64,000 nt of DNA, from NCBI RefSeq assembly GCF_003660445.1, contig NZ_QZVQ01000010.1, positions 1 to 64,000 on the forward strand. The letters run 5' to 3'. A model generated the notes under the pieces. That model did not search any database. It had not been told where the DNA came from and was given only the letters and a program-made list of their open reading frames with translations. Below, piece by piece: positions 32,905 to 43,318 of this stretch. Position 1 is the first letter of the stretch. Each line of letters opens with the position of its first letter. The position numbers and the translations under genes were made by a program. This stretch comes from Croceibacterium ferulae. Its GTDB lineage: Bacteria > Pseudomonadota > Alphaproteobacteria > Sphingomonadales > Sphingomonadaceae.

Positions 32905-33353
32905 GCCGACTGATTCTGGCCGCGCTTGGCGCGCTGGCAATCGCTGCATTGGGCTTGTTCTGGCTCAACGGGCCCGCCAGCGTGGAAGCTGGTGCACCGC
33001 CGCCGGAACCGTCCGTCACGAGGCCGGACACACTACCCACCGCCGATGTGAGAGGGCTTACCGGACCGGCGCCGCCGGAGGCCACGGAGCTGAGCGACGA
33101 GCAGCGCCGCTTCTTCCGCTACGATCGGGATCGCGATCAGAAGATCACCCGCAACGAGATGCTTTCCACCCGCACGGCTGCGTTCCGCGCGCTGGATGTC
33201 GACGGCAACAATTTGCTGACCTTCGAAGAATGGGCGATCGCCACCAGCCGCAAGTTCGAAGGCGCCGATGCGGATGGCAACGGCGAACTGACCCCGGCCG
33301 AGTTCCGCAGCACGGCTCCCAAGCAGCGCCCCGGCCCACGCTGCCGCTGCTGA
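32901..33353 (+). CDS. Membrane-anchored or secreted EF-hand protein
   Basis: 150 residues. One N-terminal hydrophobic segment (LILAALGALAIAALGLFWL) acts as anchor or signal, followed by a proline-rich linker. Three EF-hand loops follow: DRDRDQKITRNE, DVDGNNLLTFEE and DADGNGELTPAE, all with acidic ligands at positions 1, 3, 5 and 12. It probably binds calcium in the periplasm. The start overlaps the upstream gene (ATGA), and it converges tail to tail with trmFO, with only 3 bp between the stop codons. Confidence 0.85.
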   Translation: MSRLILAALGALAIAALGLFWLNGPASVEAGAPPPEPSVTRPDTLPTADVRGLTGPAPPEATELSDEQRRFFRYDRDRDQKITRNEMLSTRTAAFRALDVDGNNLLTFEEWAIATSRKFEGADADGNGELTPAEFRSTAPKQRPGPRCRC

Positions 33354-33356
33354 AGG

Positions 33357-34706
33357 TCAGGCGGGGACGGTCTCTCCTGTCAGCCACTCCGCCAGATCGG
33401 CCTTGGCACGATCGGTGTAGGCTTCCTTGCGCTGCTTCTTCTTCACATCATGCATCGGCGGGAACAGGCCGAAATTGACGTTCATCGGCTGGTAGTCGTC
33501 CGCTTCGGCATCGCCGGTGATGTGCGCCAGCAGGGCGCCCATTGCGGTGGTGCGTGGCGGTGAGTGCCACGCGCCACCCGCGCGTTCCGCCGCGACCATC
33601 CGGCCGGCGAGCAGCCCGATCGCGGCGCTCTCGACATAGCCTTCGCACCCGGTGATCTGCCCGGCAAAGCGGATATGCGGCGCCGCCTTCAGCCGCAGTT
33701 GCCGGTCCAGCAGGGTGGGGGCGTTCAGGAAGGTGTTGCGGTGCAGCCCGCCCAGCCGCGCGAACTCCGCATTCTCCAGCCCGGGAATGGTGCGGAACAG
33801 GCGGACCTGCTCGGCATGGCGCAGCTTGGTCTGGAACCCCACCATGTTCCACAGCGTGCCCAGCTTGTTGTCCTGCCGCAGCTGCACCACGGCATAGGGC
33901 CAGCGCCCTTGCGGGAATTCAGGCGTGGCCAGACGCGGATCGTCCAGGCCGACCGGCTTCATCGGCCCATAACGAAGCGTATCCACACCACGTTCGGCCA
34001 TTACCTCGATCGGCATGCAGCCGTCGAAATAAGGGGTGTCGGCCTCCCATTCCTTGAACACGGTCTTCTCGCCGGCCATCAGCCCGGCGTGGAACGCCAG
34101 GTACTGCTCCTTGTCCATGGCGCAGTTGATGTAGTCCTTGCCATCGCCCTTGTTCCAGCGGGACTGGAACCACGCGACGTCCATGTCGATGCTGTCGCGG
34201 TGCACGATCGGGGCAATGGCGTCGAAGAAGGCGAGGGCGCCCGCGCCCGTGGTCGCGCCGATGCTGTCCGCCAGCGCGGCGGCGGTCAGCGGGCCGGTGG
34301 CGACGATCGTCAGCCCGGCGGCGGGCAGGGTGTCGACCCGCTCGCGCACCACCGTCACGTTGGGATGCTGCTCCAGCGCCTGGCTGACCTCGGCACTGAA
34401 GACGTCGCGGTCCACCGCCAGCGCGCTGCCGGCAGGAACGCGGGCGACCTGCGCCGCGCGCATCACCAGCGAATCCATTTGCCGCATCTCGTGGTGGAGC
34501 AGGCCCACGGCATTGCGCTCGTCATCATCTGAGCGGAAGGAGTTGGAACAGACCATCTCCGCCAGGCCATCCGTCTGGTGCGCGGGCGTCATGTCGCCGC
34601 CCCCCCGCATTTCCGACAGGCGCACCCGGCATCCGGCCTGGGCCAGCTGCCACGCCGCTTCGCTGCCGGCGAGGCCGCCGCCGATAATCTGCACATCATG
34701 GGTCAT
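33357..34706 (-). CDS. trmFO: Folate-dependent tRNA m5U54 methyltransferase TrmFO
   Basis: 449 residues from the ATG at 34706. An ATG at 34742 would add 12 unlikely residues. The FAD-binding [14 protein letters not shown] motif (about 8-21) is followed by [20 protein letters not shown] with the conserved cysteine and, near the end, [11 protein letters not shown]. The enzyme uses methylene-tetrahydrofolate and FADH2 to methylate uridine 54 in the T loop of tRNAs. Length is normal for the family. Single gene, divergent from the YhhN-like gene. Confidence 0.95.
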   Translation of the reverse strand: MTHDVQIIGGGLAGSEAAWQLAQAGCRVRLSEMRGGGDMTPAHQTDGLAEMVCSNSFRSDDDERNAVGLLHHEMRQMDSLVMRAAQVARVPAGSALAVDRDVFSAEVSQALEQHPNVTVVRERVDTLPAAGLTIVATGPLTAAALADSIGATTGAGALAFFDAIAPIVHRDSIDMDVAWFQSRWNKGDGKDYINCAMDKEQYLAFHAGLMAGEKTVFKEWEADTPYFDGCMPIEVMAERGVDTLRYGPMKPVGLDDPRLATPEFPQGRWPYAVVQLRQDNKLGTLWNMVGFQTKLRHAEQVRLFRTIPGLENAEFARLGGLHRNTFLNAPTLLDRQLRLKAAPHIRFAGQITGCEGYVESAAIGLLAGRMVAAERAGGAWHSPPRTTAMGALLAHITGDAEADDYQPMNVNFGLFPPMHDVKKKQRKEAYTDRAKADLAEWLTGETVPA

Positions 34707-34750
34707 GCGCCGGGGCTTGCTCCGCCCGCCTGGCCGCGTCAAGGAGCGGC

Positions 34751-35434
34751 ATGCCCATGACCAAGGCCTTGGCCGAAAAGCGTCCCTTCCTGCTCGCCAG
34801 CATCGTGGCGGCGCTGGCGTTCTACTACCTGCGGTCGGGCCCCTGGCCGGAGGCGTGGTTCATCCCGCTGAAGGGTGCGGCGGTCGCATTGCTGTCGGTC
34901 TACGCCCGGGTGCGGCACGGCGGGCCGGATGCGCGGCTGCTGTCCGTGCTGCTGCTGATCGGTGCGGGGGCCGAAATGGCGATGGAAGTCGACGGGCTGG
35001 CCGCGCATGTGCTGTGGTTCGCGTATCACGCCGTGGCGCTGATGCTGTATCTGCGGCATCGCCGGCTGCTGCCCAACGGGACGGACAAGACCATCGCGGT
35101 CGCGCTGTTGCTTGTGCCGTCCGCCGTGCTGGCCTGGCTGGTTGGCGAGGAATGGGGCGGCATCACCAGCGCCGCCTACGGCCTGACGTTGGGCGGCATG
35201 GCGGCAGGTGCCTGGTCCAGCAGCTTTCCACGGGCACGGGTGGCGGCTGGTGCGATGCTGATCCTCGCGGGAGACCTGCTGTGGTTCGCCGGCAACGGCC
35301 CGCTGCTGGGCAGCCCGGTGCCGCAGATCTTCACCTGGCCGCTGACCTATCTAGGTAATCTGTTGATCGCGTTGGGCGTGGTCGGCAGCGTGCGCAAGCG
35401 CGACCCGGAACTGCGGCTGGTGAGCAGCCGCTGA
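34751..35434 (+). CDS. YhhN/lysoplasmalogenase family membrane protein
   Basis: 227 residues with about eight hydrophobic segments and the family motifs [20 protein letters not shown] and LAGDLLWF. YhhN (TMEM86-like) proteins hydrolyse vinyl-ether lysophospholipids in animals, and bacterial substrates are uncertain. AAGGAG stands just before the ATG at 34751, and an ATG at 34757 has the more usual spacing. It converges on gyrA with a hairpin between them. Confidence 0.82.
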   Translation: MPMTKALAEKRPFLLASIVAALAFYYLRSGPWPEAWFIPLKGAAVALLSVYARVRHGGPDARLLSVLLLIGAGAEMAMEVDGLAAHVLWFAYHAVALMLYLRHRRLLPNGTDKTIAVALLLVPSAVLAWLVGEEWGGITSAAYGLTLGGMAAGAWSSSFPRARVAAGAMLILAGDLLWFAGNGPLLGSPVPQIFTWPLTYLGNLLIALGVVGSVRKRDPELRLVSSR

Positions 35435-35443
35435 GCAGAGGAC

Positions 35444-35473
35444 GAGACGGCCGCTTCGATGAACGGCCGTCTC
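35444..35473. terminator. Bidirectional hairpin between convergent genes
   Basis: GAGACGGCCG (35444-35453) pairs perfectly with CGGCCGTCTC (35464-35473) around a 10-nt loop, between the stops of the YhhN-like gene and gyrA. No T-run is present, so it is a weak intrinsic terminator or RNA 3'-end stabiliser. Confidence 0.55.
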
Positions 35474-35482
35474 GCCTGATCC

Positions 35483-38299
35483 TCACTCCTCGTCCGGACT
35501 GCCGGCGTCGGTGTCCTCGTCCTCCACCGGATCGTCACGATCGACGGTCGGTTCGGGCGTGGTCTCCCCGGTGGAGCGGGCGAGCATCTCCTCGACGATC
35601 GCCTCTTCCGCCTCGTTCTCGGGCCCTTCCTGCTCGTCGATCCGCACGGCGCTGACGACATGCTCGTTCTTCGCCACGTCGAACAGGCGCACGCCGGCGC
35701 TGTTGCGGCCGATCACGCGCAGGCTGTCGAGGCCGATGCGGATCAGCTTGGCCTGATCGGTCACCAGCATCAGCTGCGCCTCCTTGGTGGCGGCGAAGCT
35801 GGCCACGACTGGGCCGTTACGGCGGATATTGTCGATGTTGACGATGCCTTGGCCACCTCGGCCGGTGCGGCGATATTCGTAGGCGGAGCTGAGCTTGCCA
35901 TAGCCGTTCGCGCATACGGTCAGGATGAACTGCTCGTTCGCCGCCATCTCGACATGCGCAGCCGACAGGGGCGCGGCGTCTTCGTCCGCCTTCCACGGGG
36001 CCACGCGCAGATAGCCTTCGCGCTGCTCCGCATCGCCTTCCGCCCCATGCAGGATGGAGAGCGACACGACCTGATCCCCGCCGCGGAGGGTCATGCCGCG
36101 CACGCCCGTGCTGGTGCGGGACTGGAATTCGCGCACCTCGTCCGCCGCGAAGCGGATCGCCTTGCCGTCGCGCGTGGCCAGCAGCACGTCGTCGCCCGCT
36201 TCCACCAGACCCACGCCGATCAGCGTGTCGTCGCTGCCATCCTCGAACCGCATGGCCAGCTTGCCGTTGGAGGGGATGTTGGTGAAGGCATCCATGGCGT
36301 TGCGCCGCACATTGCCGCGCGCGGTGGCGAACATCATATGCAGCGCGCCCCAGCTATCCTCGTCCTCCGGCAGCGGCAGCACGGCGGCGATCGTCTCGCC
36401 CTGGTCCAGCGCCGGCAGCAGGTTCACGATCGGCCGGCCGCGAGTCGTCGGCCCACCTTCGGGCAGGCGCCACACCTTCAGGCGGTACACCTTGCCGGCG
36501 GTGGAGAAGAACAGCACCGGATTGTGGGTGGAGGTGACGAACATCGCCATCACCGCATCCTCTGCCTTGGTGGCCATGCCGGCGCGGCCCTTGCCGCCGC
36601 GCGCCTGCGCCCGGAAGGTGGAGAGGGGCGTGCGCTTGATGTAGCCATCCAGCGTGACCGTCACGACCATCTCGTCGCGCTCGATCAGATCCTCGTCCTC
36701 GATCCCGTCCCATGCCGGCGCGATCTCGCTGATGCGCGGGGTGGCGAAATCGGCGCGGACCTGCACCAGCTCCTCGCGCATGACCTGGTACAGGCGCACA
36801 CGGTCGGCCAGGATGGCGAGATATTCCCGGATCCGCGTGGCCAGCTCCTCCAGCTCCACCCCGATCTCGTCGCGGCCAAGTGCCGTTAGGCGATGCAGGC
36901 GCAGGTCCAGGATGGCTTTCACCTGCGCTTCGCTCAGGCGATAGGAACCGCCATCTTCGCCGCTTTCGCCTTCCTCGATCGCTTCCACGATGCGCAGGTA
37001 AGGGCCGATGTCGCCGATCGGCCATGCCTTGGCCAGCAGCTTGGCACGCGCCACCGCCGGGTTGGAGGAGCCGCGGATCATCACCACGACCTCGTCCATG
37101 TTGGACACGGCGACCACCAGGCCCAGCAGGATATGGGCCCGGTCACGCGCCTTGTTCAGCTCGAACTTGGTGCGCCGCGTGATCACCTCTTCGCGGAACG
37201 CGATAAAGGTCTGGATGATGTCGCGCAGGCTCAGGGTTTCCGGCCGCCCGCCGCGGATCGCCAGCATGTTGGCGGGGAAGCTGGACTGCGCCGGCGTGTG
37301 CCGCCACAACTGGTTCAGCACCACTTCGGGCGTGGCGTCGCGCTTCAGGTCGATGACCATGCGCACGCCTTCGCGGTTGCTTTCGTCGCGGATGTCGCTG
37401 ACACCCTCGATCCGACGCTCCTTCGCGGCTTCCGCGATCTTCTCCACCAGGTTGTTCTTGCCCACCTGGTACGGGATGGAGGTCAGCACGATCGAACGCC
37501 GGTCCCGCGCACCATGCTCGATCACATGGCGGCAACGCTGCAGGATGGAGCCGCGCCCCGTCGTGTAGGCGGCACGGGCGCCCGCGCTGCCCAGGATCAG
37601 CGGGGCGGTCGGGAAGTCCGGCCCGGGAATGTAGCGGATCAGATCCTCCGACGTCATGCCGGGATCGTCCAGGAAGGCCAGGCAGCCGTCGATCACTTCG
37701 CCCAGATTGTGCGGCGGGATGTTGGTGGCCATGCCGACCGCGATGCCGCCGGCGCCGTTGACCAGCAGGTTGGGGAACCGCGCGGGCAGGACGGCGGGCT
37801 CGCGTTCGGACCCGTCATAGTTCGGGACGAAATCGACCGTGTCCTTGTCCAGATCGGTCAGCAACGCTTCCGATGCCTTGGCCAGGCGGCTTTCGGTGTA
37901 CCGCATCGCGGCCGGCGGATCGGGATCCATGCTGCCGAAATTGCCCTGACCGTCGATCAGCGGCAGGCGCATGGACCAGGACTGCGTCATCCGCGCGAGC
38001 GCGTCGTAGATCGCGCTGTCGCCATGCGGGTGGTACGAGCCCATCACCTCACCGACGATCTTGGCCGATTTGCGATAGGGCTTGGCAGAGGTGTAGCCAC
38101 CGACCTGCGCAGCATAAAGGATGCGCCGGTGCACCGGCTTCAGACCATCGCGCACGTCGGGCAGCGCGCGCGACACGATCACGCTCATCGCGTAATCGAG
38201 GTAGCTGGTCTTCATTTCGTCGACGATGTCGATGCGTTCCCATTCCACCGGCGGCTGCGCGGGCGGGGGCGGATCGATGATATCGGTGGTGTCAGCCAA
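35483..38299 (-). CDS. gyrA: DNA gyrase subunit A
   Basis: 938 residues from a TTG at 38299. The next conserved element, [20 protein letters not shown], begins at residue 23. The catalytic tyrosine is in AAMRYTE (Tyr134). The quinolone-resistance region reads [15 protein letters not shown], with the wild-type Ser (95) and Asp (99) that correspond to E. coli Ser83 and Asp87, so no classical target mutation is visible. C-terminal beta-pinwheel repeats follow from about 540, and the protein ends in a very acidic tail. GyrA with GyrB introduces negative supercoils. Single gene on the minus strand, facing the YhhN gene. Confidence 0.97.
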   Translation of the reverse strand: MADTTDIIDPPPPAQPPVEWERIDIVDEMKTSYLDYAMSVIVSRALPDVRDGLKPVHRRILYAAQVGGYTSAKPYRKSAKIVGEVMGSYHPHGDSAIYDALARMTQSWSMRLPLIDGQGNFGSMDPDPPAAMRYTESRLAKASEALLTDLDKDTVDFVPNYDGSEREPAVLPARFPNLLVNGAGGIAVGMATNIPPHNLGEVIDGCLAFLDDPGMTSEDLIRYIPGPDFPTAPLILGSAGARAAYTTGRGSILQRCRHVIEHGARDRRSIVLTSIPYQVGKNNLVEKIAEAAKERRIEGVSDIRDESNREGVRMVIDLKRDATPEVVLNQLWRHTPAQSSFPANMLAIRGGRPETLSLRDIIQTFIAFREEVITRRTKFELNKARDRAHILLGLVVAVSNMDEVVVMIRGSSNPAVARAKLLAKAWPIGDIGPYLRIVEAIEEGESGEDGGSYRLSEAQVKAILDLRLHRLTALGRDEIGVELEELATRIREYLAILADRVRLYQVMREELVQVRADFATPRISEIAPAWDGIEDEDLIERDEMVVTVTLDGYIKRTPLSTFRAQARGGKGRAGMATKAEDAVMAMFVTSTHNPVLFFSTAGKVYRLKVWRLPEGGPTTRGRPIVNLLPALDQGETIAAVLPLPEDEDSWGALHMMFATARGNVRRNAMDAFTNIPSNGKLAMRFEDGSDDTLIGVGLVEAGDDVLLATRDGKAIRFAADEVREFQSRTSTGVRGMTLRGGDQVVSLSILHGAEGDAEQREGYLRVAPWKADEDAAPLSAAHVEMAANEQFILTVCANGYGKLSSAYEYRRTGRGGQGIVNIDNIRRNGPVVASFAATKEAQLMLVTDQAKLIRIGLDSLRVIGRNSAGVRLFDVAKNEHVVSAVRIDEQEGPENEAEEAIVEEMLARSTGETTPEPTVDRDDPVEDEDTDAGSPDEE

Positions 38300-38578
38300 G
38301 AGTTTCGGCCTGCCTTGCTGTTTTTTACGGTTGTTGGTCGAACCTTCCGCCTAGGGGAAAGGAACCGGCAAGGCCAGCAGCACTGGCCCGTCAGCGGGTG
38401 TGAACGGCCTTTTTCCACATTCGCATCGTGCCCGAAGGCTCTGGCAGGCAGTTCAAAGACCGTTCACACCGGGTCTGGCAGGACCGGAACGGCTGGATGG
38501 GCATTGCCTTGTTGCAAGGTGACGGACAAATACACCTCGTCACACCAAATTTGCGCATCGCTTTAGGAGACACACAGA

Positions 38579-39838
38579 ATGGTTCGCATGGGCTTCACCG
38601 GATCGCGGACGTTGCGCGGGGCTGCTTCGGCATTTGCCATGGCGCTGACGCTGGCAGGCGGCGCGCTGGGCGGCGCGGCACTGATCGCGACTCCTGCCGC
38701 AGCGCAGGAATATACGAAGAATTTCATCGCGGTGTACCAGCCGGTCGCCGAGATCGTGAATGCCGAGGGCGGCGACCTCAACGCGGCGCGTGCGCAGCTG
38801 GATGCGGTTCAAGCCGCCATCGGCAGCGAGGACGATCGCAATGCCGCCGGCAGCCTGACGCTGAACATCGGTACCAAGCTGTCGGACAAGGCGCTGCAGC
38901 GCCGTGGCCTGGAGATGATGCTGCAGAGCGGCAAGGTCGCGCCCGAGCAGCAGGCCCAGTTCCAGTTCTTTGTCGGCAATCTGGCCTATGACGCCAATGA
39001 CTATGCCGCGGCCCGTACTGCACTGCAGGCGGCTTACGACGCCGGCTATCGTGAGCAGGACGTCCGCCCGATCATCGCGGAAAGCTATTTCGGCGAAGGC
39101 CAGAACCAGCAGGGCATTGCCTATATCGAGCAGCTGGTGGCCGAGCAGCGGGCGGCGGGCGAGCCCGTCAACGAGAACCTGATCCGCCGCGCGCTGCGTT
39201 TCGCCTATGAAGGCAATGACGCGGCGAAGGCGACCGAGCTTTCGGCCCTGCTAATTACGAACAACCCGACCACGGAAAGCTGGAAGCAGGGTCTGCAGGT
39301 CGTGAACGCCATGGTCGACCTGGAGCCGCAGGCGCAGCTGGACCTGCTGCGGCTGATGCTGGCGACCGACACCCTGTCCGATCGTCGCGAGTTCGTGACC
39401 TACATCGAAGCGGCCGACGTCCGCGTGATGTCGAACGAGGTGCAGCGCGTGCTGGCCAAGGGCCTGCAGCAGGGCATCTTCTCCGCGAGTGACGATTACT
39501 ACAGTGAGGTCAAGCGCCTGGCCGATCAGCGCGCGCCGATCGACCAGCGCGAGGCACCCGCGCTGGTGACAGAGGCCCGCGGCTCTGGACAGGGCAATGC
39601 CGCGCAGAGCGCCGGCGATGTGCAGCTGTCGCTGGCCGATTACGCGCTGGCCGAAGAAATGTACAAGCTGGCTGTGGAGAAGGGTGTTGCCGATCGTGAT
39701 CGCGCCCTGACCCGTATGGGCATCGCGCAGGCGATGCAGGGCAAGGCGGCGGACGCCAAGGCTACGCTGGAGCAGGTTTCCGGCGCCCGCGCTCCGGTCG
39801 CCCGGATGTGGATGGCTTACGCCGATACCAAGGCCTGA
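38579..39838 (+). CDS. Secreted TPR-like protein
   Basis: 419 residues. The signal sequence runs about MVRMGFTGSRTLRGAASAFA and on to PAAAQE near residue 43, with an extended, arginine-bearing n-region. The mature part is all-helical with TPR-like units (for example QFFVGNLAYDANDYAAARTA, then LADYALAEEMYKLAVEKG). It is probably a periplasmic protein-interaction scaffold. I do not recognise a named family, although such TPR proteins are widespread in sphingomonads. A 279-bp gap separates it from gyrA, enough for two divergent promoters, and a strong terminator follows. Confidence 0.72.
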   Translation: MVRMGFTGSRTLRGAASAFAMALTLAGGALGGAALIATPAAAQEYTKNFIAVYQPVAEIVNAEGGDLNAARAQLDAVQAAIGSEDDRNAAGSLTLNIGTKLSDKALQRRGLEMMLQSGKVAPEQQAQFQFFVGNLAYDANDYAAARTALQAAYDAGYREQDVRPIIAESYFGEGQNQQGIAYIEQLVAEQRAAGEPVNENLIRRALRFAYEGNDAAKATELSALLITNNPTTESWKQGLQVVNAMVDLEPQAQLDLLRLMLATDTLSDRREFVTYIEAADVRVMSNEVQRVLAKGLQQGIFSASDDYYSEVKRLADQRAPIDQREAPALVTEARGSGQGNAAQSAGDVQLSLADYALAEEMYKLAVEKGVADRDRALTRMGIAQAMQGKAADAKATLEQVSGARAPVARMWMAYADTKA

Positions 39839-39860
39839 TCGCATCAGCCTCTGATACAGG

Positions 39861-39897
39861 AACGGCGCGGGGAGCGATCCCCGCGCCGTTTTGTTTG
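39861..39897 (+). terminator. Strong intrinsic terminator
   Basis: AACGGCGCGGGG (39861-39872) pairs over 12 bp with CCCCGCGCCGTT (39879-39890) around AGCGAT, followed by TTGTTTG. It ends the TPR-like gene and faces the ychF stop at 39920. Confidence 0.88.
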
Positions 39898-39919
39898 CGC
39901 CCGATGGCGTGTGCGGTTG

Positions 39920-41020
39920 CTAGACGTTGAACTTGAACAGCAGGACGTCACCATCCTGCACGACATATTCCTTGCCTTCCTGCCGCAGCTTGCCCGCATC
40001 ACGGGCACCGGCCTCGCCATTGAGGGCGACGTAGTCGTCGAAGGCGATCGTCTCGGCCCGGATGAAGCCCTTCTCGAAATCGGAGTGGATCTCGCCGGCG
40101 GCCTGCGGTGCCTTGGCGCCCGCCGGGAAGGTCCAGGCGCGGGATTCCTTGGGCCCTGCGGTGAAGAAGGTGCGGAGGCCCAGCAGCTCGTATCCGGCGC
40201 GGATCACGCGGGCGAGGCCGGTTTCTTCCAGTCCCAGCTCGGCCAGGAACTCGGTCCGGTCCGCCGGGTCCATGCCCACCAGTTCGGATTCGATCGCGGC
40301 GGAAACGACCACCGCCTTGGCACCCTCGGCAGCGGCCTTGGCGAATACTGCTTCGGACAGCGCATTGCCGGTGGCGGCCTCGCCCTCGGCCACGTTGCAG
40401 ACATACAGCACCGGCTTGGCGGTCAGGAGCTGGGCCTGCGCGAACAGGCGATCTTCCTCCTCATCCTTCGGCTCGGTCAGGCGGGCGGGCTTGCCTTCGC
40501 GCAGCAGCTCCAGCGCCTGGCCCAACACGGATGCGGTCGCCTTGGCTTCCTTGTCGCCTGCCAGGCCGCGCTTGGCAGCGGCGGGCACGCGCTTTTCCAG
40601 GCTGTCCAGGTCGGACAGCATCAGCTCGGTCTCCACCACCTCCGCATCGGCGATCGGATCGACCTTGTTGGCGACATGCTGGATGTCGTCATCCTCGAAA
40701 CAGCGCAGCACATGGACGATCGCGTCCACTTCGCGGATGTTGCCCAGGAACTGGTTGCCCAGACCTTCGCCCTTGCTGGCGCCTTTCACCAGCCCGGCGA
40801 TGTCCACGAAGGCCAGCTGCGTCGGGATGATCTTGACGCTCTTGGCGATGGCGGCGATCTGGTCCAGCCGGGCGTCGGGCACCGCGACCTGGCCCACATT
40901 GGGCTCGATCGTGCAGAACGGATAATTGGCCGCCTGCGCCGCCTGCGTTTCCGTCAGCGCGTTGAACAGGGTGGACTTGCCGACATTGGGCAGGCCGACG
41001 ATCCCACAGCGAAATCCCAT
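39920..41020 (-). CDS. ychF: Ribosome-associated ATPase YchF (OLA1 family)
   Basis: 366 residues. The P-loop GLPNVGKS lies at 9-16, DIAGLVKGASKGEGLGNQFL is the switch II region, and KPVLYVCNVAEGE replaces the usual NKxD, consistent with ATP preference. The C-terminal TGS domain ends in GDVLLFKFNV. YchF is a conserved Obg-related ATPase that binds ribosomes and influences translation and stress responses. It lies 67 bp after pth on the same strand, and the ychF-pth pairing is very common in bacteria. Confidence 0.95.
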   Translation of the reverse strand: MGFRCGIVGLPNVGKSTLFNALTETQAAQAANYPFCTIEPNVGQVAVPDARLDQIAAIAKSVKIIPTQLAFVDIAGLVKGASKGEGLGNQFLGNIREVDAIVHVLRCFEDDDIQHVANKVDPIADAEVVETELMLSDLDSLEKRVPAAAKRGLAGDKEAKATASVLGQALELLREGKPARLTEPKDEEEDRLFAQAQLLTAKPVLYVCNVAEGEAATGNALSEAVFAKAAAEGAKAVVVSAAIESELVGMDPADRTEFLAELGLEETGLARVIRAGYELLGLRTFFTAGPKESRAWTFPAGAKAPQAAGEIHSDFEKGFIRAETIAFDDYVALNGEAGARDAGKLRQEGKEYVVQDGDVLLFKFNV

Positions 41021-41087
41021 CTTGATACCTTCTGTATGCGTGCAGGGGCCGCCCTCTAGAGGGTGCGACGGGCAAAGGCCAGCCGGG

Positions 41088-41657
41088 TTAGTCCTGCATC
41101 CGCAGGGCCACGTCGTTCATGAACCTGACGTCATCGCCGCTGGCCAGCCAAGCGGCCTCCGCCGATATGGCGGCGAGCATGTCGGTCAGCCCGTCCATCT
41201 CCGCCTTGGCATAATTGCCCAGCACATGGCCCGTCACCCGGTCCTTGTGCCCCGGATGGCCGATGCCCAGCCGGACGCGGCGGAAATCCGGCCCGAGATG
41301 GCGGTCGATGGAGCGCAGGCCGTTGTGCCCCGCGGTTCCGCCGCCCTGCTTCACCTTGACCTTCATGGGCGCCAGGTCGAGCTCGTCATGGAACACGGTG
41401 AGCGCGGTCGGCTCCAGCTTGTAGAAGCGCATCGCCTCCGCCACCGATCGGCCGCTTTCGTTCATGAAGGTGGCCGGCTTCAGCAGCAGCACCCGTTCGT
41501 TGCCGATGCGACCTTCCTGCAGCCAGCCCTGAAACTTCTTCTGCACGGGGGCGAAGCCGTGCATGTCGGCGATGACATCCAGCGCCATGAAGCCGACATT
41601 GTGCCGGTGCAGCGCATATTGCGGGCCGGGATTTCCGAGACCTGTCCAGAGTAGCAT
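41088..41657 (-). CDS. pth: Peptidyl-tRNA hydrolase
   Basis: 189 residues. GLGNPGPQYALHRHNVGF contains the catalytic histidine (His19), followed by KPATFMNESG, FHDELDLAPMKVKVK with the key aspartate, and GGTAGHNGLRSI. The enzyme frees tRNA from prematurely released peptidyl-tRNAs. It lies between rplY and ychF on one strand, and the rplY-pth-ychF order is conserved in proteobacteria. A terminator between rplY and pth suggests pth also has its own promoter. Confidence 0.96.
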   Translation of the reverse strand: MLLWTGLGNPGPQYALHRHNVGFMALDVIADMHGFAPVQKKFQGWLQEGRIGNERVLLLKPATFMNESGRSVAEAMRFYKLEPTALTVFHDELDLAPMKVKVKQGGGTAGHNGLRSIDRHLGPDFRRVRLGIGHPGHKDRVTGHVLGNYAKAEMDGLTDMLAAISAEAAWLASGDDVRFMNDVALRMQD

Positions 41658-41685
41658 AGCCTGCCTTTAGACAGGTGCGCCCCCA

Positions 41686-41721
41686 AGCAAAAGGGCCGGC
41701 ACTGCCAAGCAGTACCGGCCC
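41686..41721 (-). terminator. Intrinsic terminator after rplY
   Basis: GGGCCGG plus ACTGC pairs with GCAGT plus CCGGCCC (41693-41721), with one internal C/A mismatch and a 3-nt loop. On the minus strand it is followed by TTTTGCTT. It lies between rplY and pth. Confidence 0.8.
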
Positions 41722-41747
41722 CTTCAGATCAGTCGACCAGCAGGCGA

Positions 41748-42365
41748 TCAGGCCTCGGTCGCTTCCTCCTCGGCCGCCTCGGCGTCCGACCGCTTCAGCG
41801 CGGACGGGGCAACGACGGTGGCGATGGTGAAGTCGCGATCGGTGATGGCGCTGACCGAACCTTCCGGCAGGGTCACGGCGCTGATGTGGATCGAATCGCC
41901 CACTTCCACGCCGGTCACGTCGATCACGATCTCGCTGGGGATCTTGTCCGCGTCGCAGACCAGCTCCAGCTCGTGACGCACGACGTTGAGGACGCCGCCA
42001 CGCTTCAGGCCGGGGCTTTCCTCTTCGTTGGCGAACACCACCGGGACGGAGACCGCGATGGTCGCGTCACGGGACAGGCGCAGGAAGTCGACATGCAGCG
42101 GACGCCCGTTGACGGGGTGCAGCGCAACGTCCTTGGGCAGGGTGCGCAGCAACTTGCCGTCAACCTCGACCATGATGATCGAGTTCATGAAGTGACCCGT
42201 CATCAGCTGCCGGTACAGCAGCTTCTCTTCCACGTGGATCGTGGTGGGTTCTTCATTGCCGCCGTAGATTACGGCGGGGACCCGGCCATTGCGGCGCAGT
42301 TCACGGGAGGCTCCCTTGCCAGCCCGTTCGCGCAGCTCGGCCGGCAGGTTCAGAGCGTCGCTCAT
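41748..42365 (-). CDS. rplY: 50S ribosomal protein L25/general stress protein Ctc
   Basis: 205 residues from the ATG at 42365, with AAAGG upstream. A longer frame to 42425 adds unlikely residues. The N-terminal L25 domain ([20 protein letters not shown], then PAVIYGG) binds 5S rRNA. The C-terminal beta domain ([17 protein letters not shown]) and acidic tail mark the long TL5/Ctc form rather than the short E. coli L25. It is the first gene of the rplY-pth-ychF set. Confidence 0.95.
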   Translation of the reverse strand: MSDALNLPAELRERAGKGASRELRRNGRVPAVIYGGNEEPTTIHVEEKLLYRQLMTGHFMNSIIMVEVDGKLLRTLPKDVALHPVNGRPLHVDFLRLSRDATIAVSVPVVFANEEESPGLKRGGVLNVVRHELELVCDADKIPSEIVIDVTGVEVGDSIHISAVTLPEGSVSAITDRDFTIATVVAPSALKRSDAEAAEEEATEA

Positions 42366-42469
42366 GGTACATGCCTTTCGATGATACGTTTGGTGCTTCT
42401 CCGCCACGCCTCCAGGGATGACCATGACGGGAAGCGCCGCGCGTTAACAGAAACGGGCGCAGAAGCAAG

Positions 42470-43318
42470 CTACTGGATGCGGGTGACGGTGTATCCGCGG
42501 GCGCGAAGCAGGGCCGGCAGCCCGTCCGGCCCCAGCATATGCGCCGCGCCAACGGCGACGAAAGGGCGGGTGCCGTCATCCAGCAGGCCGGTAATGGCGG
42601 GCAGCCAAGCATGGTTGCGGCTGGTCTGCAAGCGCTGGCGCAGCACCGGATCGGCCAGCAGGCCCGTCGCCGCGTCCTGTTCCAGCGCGGCGGTGTCACC
42701 CGTCAGCCAGGCCCGGATGCGGGCGCCATCGTCTGGCGTGCCCGCCTCCCGAACGGCATCTCGCAGCAACGCCGCCTGAGCGGCGGCGGGCAGGGTGTCG
42801 AACAAAGCGAGCTGTTCGTCCACGCTTTCCAGCCCGATCACCCGGTGCGAACCCGCGATCAGCGCGCGGTCGACCCCGTAGGTGACGTCACCCCGCCGCA
42901 GGGCATTGGCCAGCGTCAGCGCGGCGGCCCAGTCTTCCAGCGGTGTCAGTTCGCCGCCATCCAGCCCGGCATCGTCCAGCGCGGCGAGGAGGGCAGGGCG
43001 GTCCGCGGGTGGCACCCGCGCCGGCAGAGGGGGCAGGCCGGGCGTATAGGCGCGGCGGGCGAACGCCGCCTGCATTGCTCTCGTATCGGCGAGGTTGTCC
43101 ACCTCCACCACCAGCCGCCCTGCCTGTTCCAACGCATCGTCCAGCACGGGCGTGCGCCAATCGGCCCCATCGGGCAGGGCATGGATTGTGCCGAACAGCC
43201 AGCCCTCCTGCCCCGCCTGGCCAGTCACCTGCCACAGCGCCGGTGCCGGTTTCGGCCAGTCACTCCGGCCGCATGCCGCCAGCAGCGACAGCAGCAGGGC
43301 CGCGACCAGGCGCCTCAT
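42470..43318 (-). CDS. TraB/GumN family protein (second of a tandem pair)
   Basis: 282 residues. A lipoprotein-like N-terminus (MRRLVAALLLSLLAACGRSD, lipobox LAAC) is followed by ALWQVTGQAGQEGWLFGTIHALP and a C-terminal FVAVGAAHMLGPDGLPALL. The GTIHALP and GAAHMLG motifs carry the two conserved histidines of the TraB/GumN (TIKI-like) fold, suggested to be a metal-dependent protease. The start overlaps the upstream paralogue (ATGA). It is probably a periplasmic lipoprotein of unknown substrate. Confidence 0.85.
   Translation of the reverse strand: MRRLVAALLLSLLAACGRSDWPKPAPALWQVTGQAGQEGWLFGTIHALPDGADWRTPVLDDALEQAGRLVVEVDNLADTRAMQAAFARRAYTPGLPPLPARVPPADRPALLAALDDAGLDGGELTPLEDWAAALTLANALRRGDVTYGVDRALIAGSHRVIGLESVDEQLALFDTLPAAAQAALLRDAVREAGTPDDGARIRAWLTGDTAALEQDAATGLLADPVLRQRLQTSRNHAWLPAITGLLDDGTRPFVAVGAAHMLGPDGLPALLRARGYTVTRIQ

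Noticed and set aside
36893-38566. 557-codon plus-strand frame opposite gyrA
   Set aside because: Antisense shadow of gyrA in GC-rich DNA, with no domain content.
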